From contig OZ026833.1 in the NCBI GenBank assembly GCA_964023205.1, positions 48,176,441 through 48,240,440 on the forward strand: a stretch of DNA of 64,000 nt, in the 5' to 3' direction. Shown piece by piece: positions 46,902 to 58,900 of this stretch. The notes below the pieces were generated by a model that was not told the origin of the DNA, did not search any database, and saw only the letters and a list, made by a program, of their open reading frames with translations. The position numbers and the translations under genes are program-made. The stretch is from Lutraria lutraria (Eukaryota; Mollusca; Bivalvia; Venerida; Mactridae). The first letter of the stretch is position 1; every line of letters starts with the position of its first letter.

Positions 46902-49900
46902 CTATAACCAAACATAAAATACATGATGTTGTAGAGAACTACGTGTGTGGTTATGTCACTTATCTTTGTTTTGTTGTAAGTCTCATCAGCAGTGAACGGC
47001 TGTACAATCTTTAAAATTTCCAAAATTTACTAATATGGGACGAAACAGAAATATATTTATCATCTTTTTGGAAGGCAGATAAGTTTAGGAAAATCAATGC
47101 CATTGTTGTTGTCCAGTCTTTAACTAAAATGCGATTATCAATTTGTAATAATACTTTCAGTAACTGGCAATTTGTGATCCAAAGGTTAATGATAGCAGTC
47201 AATTTATGTGTTGGTGTTGAGATCATCTGATAAAAGGCATTTTCGCGTAGCAATCTGATCCAATACTAGAAGTTCGTCTAATAAAGGTTGAAATATCAAC
47301 ACAGTAAGATATTTGACAATAAATTAATGATTAGTTAATGAGACCAGTACTGAGCGACGTTGGTTGGAGGATTTGAAGTATTTGTTGGTTTCCTTTCCAC
47401 TTTGTCATGTTGCACTGTGTGTGATATACAAACATACAAATATTGAATTAAATATCACATTGACAACATATCTATAGACCGTTTCGTTAGTAAAGTGAGT
47501 AGGGATATGGACCGGACAGGAAAGTATCTGTTCTGACTGGAGTACCTACTGTGACCTTGACCCTGTAAAAGCTCGGGGTTTGCTTATCGTACGCGACTCT
47601 TCGTCCCCATATAGCGAACATTTGTATAGTTAATTTAAACTTCTTCCTTCATGGATAGCAGAGATATAGACTAGAAAGGAAAAGTTGGGCGGATTGAAGG
47701 ACGAACGGTTCTTATCTACTTACTTTGGTTTTGTTTTATTCGTGGCACCTGAAAATAATTAAGAAGAACATATTAAGCAAAATTAAAACTACAAATCAAA
47801 TATCAACCGAAACACTGATAGCAGGCATGAATGGGAAATTGAGTTGGGGTAAGGTCACGTGATTTAATCGATGTTTATCGAAAAAGGAAATATATTTACC
47901 ACAATTTAGACTTTGCTTGTTTGACTTCACCGTGATAAAGACAAAATACCCAATAAACACTGCGATAATAGTTCCCAACACACCGCCCAATACTGCATTA
48001 CTGCAGACCGTCTGCTCTGAAATAATGTCGAATTATGTCATAAACATTAGTTAATGTATACATTATTGTGTGATAAGATGCTTAGAAATGATTGCAGATT
48101 AAATTACTAAACACATTTTAGAACATAAGAAATTAAATCGAACGTGAGCAGTAAGGAAATTTGAATAATCTAGAATATGCATGCGTATTAAAATGGTCAG
48201 TAAAATAATTGGGCCAAATGATATTCATCTTGTCCTCCAAAAGAATTTCAGTGTAAATAAGACTTACTGAAAGCAGTCTGATCGCACGTTTCACCTTGCC
48301 AACCGTTTTTACAACCATCGTTACATGTCCCACTCACAGGATTACATCTTTTATATAGACAGTTCTCACTACATGTGTTTCTACACTGAACCCCATACGT
48401 ACCAGTAGTACATACTGTGAACATTGCCAAATACACAACATATAGTAGATAATGTCAATTATGTTGACATGTGCTTCGCAAAGATGCATGCATAATCAAC
48501 GATTTGTTGTATGATGATCCTCCGATTCTTTTAATTAACAATATTATATGAATATATGTACAATTGAAATCTATAATGATGTTTAACATGTTTTCTTCCA
48601 ATTGAATGAACAATAACAGCATTCAAGTTTTACACAATAACGTCAATTACCGATTCAATGATGCAATTATTTAATATGTCTTTTAATCACAAACATAACT
48701 TTAATTGAATACAAATGCTATTTTCCTGAATTTGTTGTAAAAAAGTTACCAGACAGTTTAATACATAAATCCCCAGTATATCCTGTAATACATCCATCTG
48801 AACATACTCCAGTAATCTTATCACACACAGAACCATTGTTACAGTAACCACATGTCTCAGAACAGTAAGTACCATAGAAACCATCGTCACACTCTGGAGC
48901 GTATGTGTAAATATATGTTAAAATCAATGTTTTTTTATGTGATTGCAATTGACTCACAAAATATTATATCATATTAAATGTCCCAAAATATTAATTAGGA
49001 ATAAATAAATGTAGAAAATATCGGGACAATTTATATCATTCTTTTTATGATGCTAGACAATAAAATATCATGTTTCTGATGTTTTCGGTCTTTCCTATGA
49101 TGTAACCTATTAACTGCCTTATAATTGTCTTTTTTCTATTTGTCTGATCATTATAATAAAATATGTGTGTCAGTAATCAGTATGTTGTCATATCAGATGA
49201 TATATAAAGTATTTAATACTACATTGCATATATTATCAATTACCTTCGTTACACATGGGTGTGTATTTAAAACCAATGTCACAAAGACCACTACAAGAAC
49301 CGTCCTTGGGGTCACATGTACCATCAGAGCAGTTACCACACGTGTTGCCACACCCAGTACCCCATTTACCAGCCTCACATTCTGTGTGTAGAACAACGCT
49401 GATATATCTCAATATAGTTCAACTTTAAAATATGTTAAAATTGTTTATCAGAACTTAATTCGAAGATAAGCATTATTGTTATTTCCTATATTTTCAGGTC
49501 AAAATCAAAGAAATAATGGGAATTAACATTTCTTAAATCATTATTAAAGACACCACATGTTTGTAACAATCGTTTCTATTTATTTTAAATCGAAATGCGT
49601 TTATACAATGCTTCATGGCAATACCGTTTAAAACATAGTGTAATACAAGAAGCTGATATAAAACAGGATATAAAGTGTTTGTCTAGTTATCAAGTTGGAC
49701 ATAAAACATGCAATAATTCAATGCAATAATCATGTCATCTTCTATGCCAGTATACTTATGGACCATTTCCTTATCTATATCCAAAAGAAAACAAATCAAC
49801 GAACAGAAAACAGTCATACTTATAGAGATTTACTTACATACCCGCGGTAAATTTGGAGATATGCATTTGTTGGACAAGTTATAATCATATTCACCTTAAA

Positions 49901-52900
49901 ACTCATAATCGTCTCTCCTCAAATATATTTCAAATTATTGTTTAAAAGAACATTTATATTAACTTTACGGTTTAAAGTGCATGAAGCTATAAGTATCAAG
50001 ACGACACACTATAAGTTCCAAAATGTGGGAAAATAGGCTGCTTTCATGCTCATTTGATCATTGTTATCTTAAGATTTAACAAAAACTGTCTCTGTAATTT
50101 AATGGATATGATTGTTACACGTTCTCAGGAGAAAGTGTTTCAGAACAGAACAGTATATATTGATAGATCAAATAAAATGTGATTATAAGTTTAAATATAT
50201 ATCATGAAGCCAAACTCGGATACATGTTAAATGTTTGGCTACATATTTTTATGATTTGATTATATGTTTTGTACATAATTTACTACACAATGTTATTATA
50301 TCACTAACTTCACACGTCTGTATTTGTATATGTATATACTTATATATGTGTACATACTGAACTAAGAACTATTGATTAAATAAACGATATAATACTGATT
50401 ATGTACACGAGCTCTAGTTAAGACATTAAACGTACCATTCTCACACATATCACCAAACCAACCGTCTTTACAACCATGTTCACATGTTCCGTCTATGTGA
50501 TTACATTTCCCTTGTATACAATTCGTATTGCAGTGACTTTTACATTGAGCTCCATATGTCCCAAAATAGCATTATATTAAACAGATAACATATCTGTGTC
50601 ATTTAAAAATTTGTGTTTAAGGAAATAATAAACAGTTATTTACTTTTGTATTGTATGTGGCTAAATATTATAAAGGAAAAAACTCGTTGTAAACCACGGC
50701 TGTATTCTTAGGATTTCACTCAAGATTACACAACATTTCTTAGCAATACCCTCCAGTCAGTTAAGCCATTAAGCTAAATTGTAATCCGACATGAAAACAT
50801 CATTGCCCGTGGGTAACAGGAAATTACTTAACTATGATTTGCTGAGGATTATGTGTATAACAATATTGTTAATATTTCTAGTTGTATACATCATATGTGT
50901 ACATAAAACACTCAGGTGATTACTTTATAAGGTGATAGCGAATAAGACATTATACTAGTATGCAGATAAATTCATTTTTATGAGCAAATGGGAAAATGCT
51001 TTCACGGACGCGGGATTTGCACTGGTAACAAGTTATGTTGTGGACATTCTGTAAATTTGACGGAAACATGTTGGGAACAATTAGCCAATTGCTGATACGT
51101 TGAGTTTCAAATTACGTACTATTTTCACACATTTCACCCTGCCAGCCATCTTTGCAACCTCCAACACAGTGTCCATTTACCTTATTACATGCATACTTTT
51201 TACAACGCTCACTACATGAGCCTTTACATTGATACCCGTACGTGCCATCCGTACATTCTGCAATGAGTAAATGGTGAATAATTCTAAACAAACAGTTGTG
51301 TTTCTATTTTGTTTACCTAGCATTAATTCCTTGATAAACAATGATAGATGCAGTAAAACATCGTTACGGAGCCTACTTATAAGACCGCAGGCCCTTATTA
51401 TTCAGTTTGTTTCTGAAGAGAACAAAACGACAACTATGTACATAATAAGGTAATATGCTTAATGCTGATATTCGATTCATCACATCTACATAAAACTATG
51501 TTGCTTGTATAAGGTATTAGGATCCTAAAACCCAAAATTCAAAAGATGATCAAACCTATTTTTTCTTTCTTTGATTTCTTTTGGAATATGTTATTTGACA
51601 ATGTTATAAAGAGTTTGACAATGTAATATTTTAAAAAAAAGATTAACATGACAGAAAACCTGTTTCTACTAAACGGCTAAACCCTGTGTATCATAGATCC
51701 ATAAATGATCATAATTTTATTATTTAAAATACATATGCACAGGAAATTGCATTTGTTGCTCTATTTTACATAAGTGTATATAAATAAACTTAAAAAGTAT
51801 CAGATATTAGCGCATTGTATGAAAAAGAAACGAATTTCTTATTTTTTCAATGCTTCAGAGACTTATTATTTACGAGCTCTTTTGCCTAAAAATCAAGAAA
51901 AATCACGTTATGGTATATTTTTAATTGACATACCTGATATTTTAAATAGTCCCCTATGTCTTAAACACATAACAAAAGCAAGAAACACAATCCTCACCAG
52001 GCTTACGGATGCACAATACGGCTTAAAGTAACCATAAGGTCAGAAAATGTTCACATGTCTAGCATTTTTTAGCAAATAGATACCTACAAAAACCATTAAT
52101 TCGAATAAAATACTTCTTTTATCCTAAAAAATGTTCTAAGACATACAAAATTAATGTTTAAAGAAAAGAAAAAGAAAAGAAAAAGAGCTTGTCCCTACAG
52201 AGGTTTGTACTCACAACCCTCAGTTTCAATGCTGTGGACAGGAATTCTACCTAGTTAAATACTCTTCAATGTGGAGGAATGTGTTAGGCTACCAAATAAG
52301 ACTAGTAAGTAATTGACTAGTAAGCAGAATACACATGCTTCTTCTATGATGAAATATAAGAAAATGTTTATGACTTTCGCAGAAGTGGTTTTATGTGAAG
52401 ATAGAGCAAGTTTTGTATGAACAACCAACAAGATTATTATCACGAACTGGGCCTATAACTGAAATCATGCTCAACTACAGTGTTTTGTCTGTCAAACTAC
52501 GTACCTTCTTCACATGTGTCACCTTGTAAGCCTTTCTTGCAACCACCAAAACAGTGTCCAGTTACCTTATCACACGCATACTTTGTACAATGCTTGCTGC
52601 ATGAACCTGAACATTGATCTCCGTATGTGCCATCCCTACATGCTGCAATGAGTACATGGTGATTAAATCAAGACAAACAGTAAAACTTCCATAATTTATA
52701 CCTTGCTTTAGTTTATTAAGTAACAGTGGTTGAAAATAATTAGCACCTCGTTATGGAGGCTATGTTTTTAACATAGATAGTGCAATATAATTATTTCGTC
52801 TCAATATCAAACTGAAGTTAATATGTTGATAATACGGTCCGAAACTAATAGATCGAAATGAAAATGTGGTAATACAAATTTAGTGATCTGCTTGATGTTA

Positions 52901-55900
52901 AAATATGGAACAATCTAGAAAAAATATTACATTCAAACATTAAATTATTTTTTGCCGACAATATTGGCATACTGAAAATTCCAGTTAATGAGATATTATG
53001 GAAATGAATGAACCAATTTTGAAAGCTAAGTAGTCGATCATTGAGCAGAACATATCTAGCCAATAACACGGAACTCGCATACTAGTAATGTTATTAATGT
53101 TTTTCATTTTAACTAACTGCCTCAAATACATAATTATGTGGTGAACCTCGCCTTTCGATATAATATCAGTCAATGTAGCAATGACTACAGTACTTGTATA
53201 CAAATGATACGTACGATATTGACACATTTCGCCTTGCCAACCAGCATTACAACCTCTCTCACACTTCCCGTCAATATGATTACATTTCTTGTCTTTGCAA
53301 TTTCTGTAGCATGTACTTTTACATCCGGTTCCATACTTCGGATAAGGACAGACTGTAAAATGAGAAATGGAAATTTAATAGGCCTGTCTAGACCTGCTTA
53401 AGACATGTCTTTTCAATGAAACAGTTTATTACTCTGCGAATTTCCCATTCGCTTCCATCCATTCAATGAGGGATTATATAATTATATACAACAAAATTAT
53501 AAATTAATGCTGATTGTTTGCGCAATAAAAACGAACACTAGATATTATGTAATACCTTCAAAACAAGCTTTAATTGATCACACATATCTAACAATATTGA
53601 CTATTGATGATCATTCGACCATTACGTCTAAATCTGACCCAAACATATTTAACCAAAGCAATAATATCAATTGCATCCTTATTTCTTGTGTACTTCAATA
53701 CGCATAAACAATGAAATTGTAACAGTTATTATTTACGCACCGTTTGTACATTGATCACCTTGCCAACCATCATTACAGCGGTGGTCACAATATCCGTCAG
53801 TATGTCTACATATATTATGTTTACAATTCTTGCTGCATGTGTTTTTACACTTGTTCCCGTATGTGCCAGCTGGACACCCTGTAGACAGGTAATACATTCA
53901 AAAAGTATAACCGAAACGATCATGAATATGATTAGAATAGCAAATCATAGATTAAATTTGCATGAACGGAAATATCAATCTACATGAGGTCGTTTTAACA
54001 ACATAATTAGGTTGTCATATATGTGATTTAGGGATACATGGTTACACTCCATAGTGTATGTGTAAAACATGTCTGTGATAAACAGGTATATAAGTATCGG
54101 CCAAAAAATCCAGTAATATAACAAACAGTAAACCTTAGTACCAGTATATTTATATAGCAGTACAAGTAATATAGACCTTCTATACACATTGGTGGTTTCC
54201 AACCAAGCTCACAGCCTGATGAGCATCGTCCATCTGTTTTACGGCACTTCTGTTGTCCCCCTTTACAATGTTGACTGCAGTGGTTAGAACAGTTCTGTCC
54301 ATATCTCCCAGCAATACATTCTGGTAAATTAAATAAAGCATAATATTCGAAGTGTTAGTAAAGACTGCAGCCAACTTATACTATGTTTAACATTATTACA
54401 TGTGCATATGTCAAAATGCTTTTTATACACATATATTTTTATATACGCATTTTAATTAGTGTTTTGAAATGTATATTTTTCTCAATATCTAAATGTTATT
54501 GAGACGACTCATTTCCACTTCTGATGAATGTGCTCTTAACGATTTGGTATAAACTTATCACTATATCGCAGCTACATTATAGTCCTACTAATCCGTACAT
54601 ACAAGTTCATTGGGTTGATTGGTTAAACCTACTTAAATTTCCATTTCATCCTATTCATAAGAGGAAATATTCCTTTATTTACACAGAACATATTGTAACT
54701 GATGATCATGATACTACTTACTCATTTAATTGTTGGGTGAGTGCATCTATTTATTTCTATCTGTATTCATAAAACGTTGACGTCGGTATCTTTTTTAATG
54801 TATGAATTCGTATATCACTATCATTTCCTATGTAACATACGTCCATCCGATATATGAATGATTTTCATTTATTTATACTACATTAAATAATCTTAGGTAA
54901 GGTGGTAATTAAAAAATACCAAATAATCTCACCAGCCTAACTAATTACTAAATTAGGCTACAGATATTTAACATTATGCAAAACATCTAATTATATTTGA
55001 TAACGTTTGATTATATTTGTTGTTGACGCACAAAATTAAAGTCATCAATGTAAGATACATAATGTGTTTTTGTAAAATACTCATAATTGTCATTCTTATC
55101 ATTTCCCTGTACTCCAAGAACAATAATTGATAATGAGATATTCACCCTCATTACATGTCCTCCAGCCAGGTGTACAACCATGTAAACAGGAACCATCTGT
55201 AGCACTTAGGGATGTCAATTCGTCAAGATTTTACTAATCGGTTAATCGTTCGTTCATACGAACGATTAATCGATTAACCGTTTGGAGTGCTTATTAATAT
55301 GAATTGTCACCAGTTTCCGCGACACTGACGTATTACACGAAATGCGATAATGTATATATTCATCAATATATTTACCACTGAAATTGTGATATTAGTATGC
55401 TCTTATCAATTTTCCGTTTAGATATATTAATGATCAATTACACATAATATTATGGCAACTAATAGTAATTTTGTTTACAAAAAAAATAAAAGTAAATTAC
55501 GGCATGCTTGTTTCATATTCAATTTAGTCAGGTTATAATTGGAACATTGGGCGGAGCTTACAAAAACGATCATTTGATTGGTTGATTGATGTAATGCTGA
55601 ATTATAATTTGTGTTTGTGATCCTATTTGATGTTTGTAAGTATTTTACACTTTGTGCGATTGAGTATCAAATGTCAACGCGTTCTCATAATTATCAGGGG
55701 CTATGTTTGATGCAAAAATGCAAAATTTTCATCACTATACTGCGTCTGAAATACGTCCAGACAGACAATTCTTTCTTACGATAGTATAACTTATTAAACT
55801 TATTGTAAACGTTAACTTGCGAAACAATTATCAAATTTTGAGGAAGTCCCAGACCAAGTAAGTTTACTCGTATATCCAAAAATCGCTTCTCAATTAGTTA

Positions 55901-58900
55901 ATTACACAATCAACAATATACGTGTCAGTGTGCATAATGGTCCCTGGACCCAGGTCAGTGTCAATGAATTGTTAAGTCGCTCAACTGTCGTATTTTTCGC
56001 ACCTTTGTTGACTAATTTATTGACAAATAACTCGCGCGTATTGACTGAAAATTTCGATTTTTCTATTATTTATCATTATATTTTACTTAGTGATTTAATA
56101 ACCGGTTAATCGGACAAACGAACGGTTAATCGATTATTGGATTAACCGTTTACATCCCTAGTAGCACTACATGTTTGTGAGCGATACTTTCTGGTACAAT
56201 GGGCATTACAATCTTTTGAACAATTCTCTCCATACTGGTTGTAACCACATCCTTCATTAGAAATTAAAGCTTAGTTGAAAATATCGTTCATATGAGAATG
56301 ACGTTATGTATGTATATATGGTGAAATGCTTGGGGGAGTTCAGGAAATAACCTATTTCGGGTTATTTACGCTAAAGTTCGAAATATTTAAATTCAGTAAT
56401 GGATCTTAGTACAGTAAGCTTTACTGATATTTCGTCATTTGTATAATGCTATGTTTCCTGTGTGTCTTAAGCTGTAATATAGTATGTGGTTATATGAAAT
56501 ATTCTGTATTTGCATTTCCGGGAATTAGTAGGTAGCACAAATTCTATAGTTGATTTATTATTCCTTACATATCGTTCTCGAAATGTACCTATGGATTAAG
56601 TTATTGCTACTTGATAGTCTCATGAACATTTAATATATTCACAAGTAAAAATATTCATTCAGGAGTGAATGTTTAGTAGCTCAGCAGATTAGAATCCTTC
56701 ATAAAACATGTGTACGAAAGTTATTATAGTACCTTTATTTATCAAGCATTCAATGATTAAATTTGTCAACAGTTATTTGTGTTGTTTCCACTGAATATAT
56801 ATGCAACTTCGTAAATTACATGTGCTATCAGTAAACGTCTAAATTATCTAATGATGGATAAAGTTCTAAAGAATGAAGCCAATCTTGCACAATTATTATC
56901 GTAAATATTCATCACAGCTGTCTTATCAGTATACGTGAAATGTTTTAATCGAATGGTTCTTAAACACTGTGTGACTAATTTCCTGAGTTTGTTCCTGTTA
57001 GCTTTTAGATGTACAAAGACTTCGGTTACATGAGTGGGTAATTCGTTTACATTTTGCTCAGCACATAATTCAATGATGCTTTTTTTGTCATTTTTCGAAA
57101 GCAGTATTTTGTGTGTGTTTGTTTTCCGTGTTCGTTTTTTTTTTACGCTGGACGTATAAAAGTATGAAACGTATTGAAAAAGGTAAACCTTTTCTTTTTT
57201 ATCATAAGGAGTAAATTGTCATAAGAGGAGAGTTTAATACTTATTTCTATCCCATCGTTCACCTTGCCAACCATATGTACATCCTTGACTACATATTCCA
57301 GTGACATGATCGCAGCTATTTCTATATTTGCAACGTCTGGAGCAACTGTGCTGACAATCTTGTCCATATTTACCAACCTCGCAAACTACATACAGTGTAA
57401 TGAAATATGTTGCAGTATAAAGAACACCGAGAGCCTCCATTCATGTTCATAATTGTTTTAATACCGAACTTAGCGATAGAAATTAAGGCAAAATTAAATG
57501 CATATTACGCATTTAGCCCTTAAAACTACCGTTACACTTCAACTTGTGGGTTATTTTGGTCCATGATATCGTACAAGTAATTTGCATCTTAGTTTGACTT
57601 ATGCTCTGTGTATCTACCTATTGTTGTTATAGACCAACTTGTAAAACTCTGATATTGGTGATTCAAATCAAAATCGTTCGGTTTCAAATAATGATATGCT
57701 TAAATGTATTAATCAAAGCTCTAAAGGTTCTGCTGTAGTTCGGACCTTGAAAGCGGTCAAAAGTTGTATTTCTTTGTAGGGTGAGGTATTTGGGCTGAGT
57801 TTTGGAAACTTAAAGCATTAATGTTCATGCAGACCAAAGTACTACGCTTTTCTACGACCGCCATACATTTGTTAAAGTTGATCCCGTTTCATGTGTTTTC
57901 AGTACTTTGATTTGTTTTTCAATCTAATCACCAAAAGTATTTCAGCAATTAGCATATACAACACATGAATTATGACGTCATTATTCCTTGAAATGTGCGT
58001 ACTGGAAGTAAATAGTGTACGTAGTATTCCGAGGTAGAGGATTGTTTAGAATTTTACGACTGTTCTGTATTGCTCGTTTACGATTTTACATAGCCATCTG
58101 ATTTTGACTTGAATGCACGTACTATTTGAATTTGTATCTATGTCATTTAATTGTAAAATTAGAAATATTTTCGTAGGCGGAAGGTTAATAGAAGCTGTTC
58201 GGTGTGCAGGAAAATTAAAACCGACCGACTGTTGAGAAATGGTTTTAACTTTGTGCTCGTACCAAACAACAAAATTTATGTTGGTGAGTCGTGAATACAC
58301 CAGTAGATTCTATTCATCGCTATTTGATGCTGTTTAAGAACATAAACATATTCACACGAGAAAAAGAAATAATAACCTAGTTAATGAATATTACTTCGAA
58401 AGAGTTTTATATGCAAATTTTGATATGCGTGTATTCATGTGTTCTGCAAGTGCAAATGTAATAAATAAGTTCATTTAGGACAAGTTTATGTTAATAATAT
58501 GTTTATAACAATAATAATGTTGACAGTGACATTGCTAAAGAGATTACCAAATCTCAAATCTCATTAGACTACCTAATATGGCTTGAATCCAAAGAATCAC
58601 TGCTTTAATTCAGTAGGCCTATACCAATCATGCTGACAAATTAATTTTTAAAGTTATTTTGTAAGCACTCATTTTTATTATGTAGTGAACATTATCTAAT
58701 TTGTGAACCCGCAGTAACTGTTGAATAATTACTAAAAGAAAGATGAGTATAGTTCTAGTTTCACATACTGGAGTCCACACATTAACCTGCCTGATTTACA
58801 AAACAGCCACAAAACAACACACATCCAACAGAATATCACGAAAAATAGTATCATCTTATTTGTATCAAGAACTACAGGGTTTGTGTCGATTCATAGAGCC

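Larger units (their letters stand above)
38641..48985. repeat. segmental duplication, copy 2 (gene B 3' end plus flank), interrupted
   Basis: Collinear with 5779-11910, with an insertion at 39738-44180. The exon part (46748-48893) is intact in frame here but damaged in copy 1, so this is probably the parental copy. Confidence 0.85.

Noticed and set aside
49125..49391. Thr-rich 88-codon plus frame
   Set aside because: Antisense of gene B exon 11.
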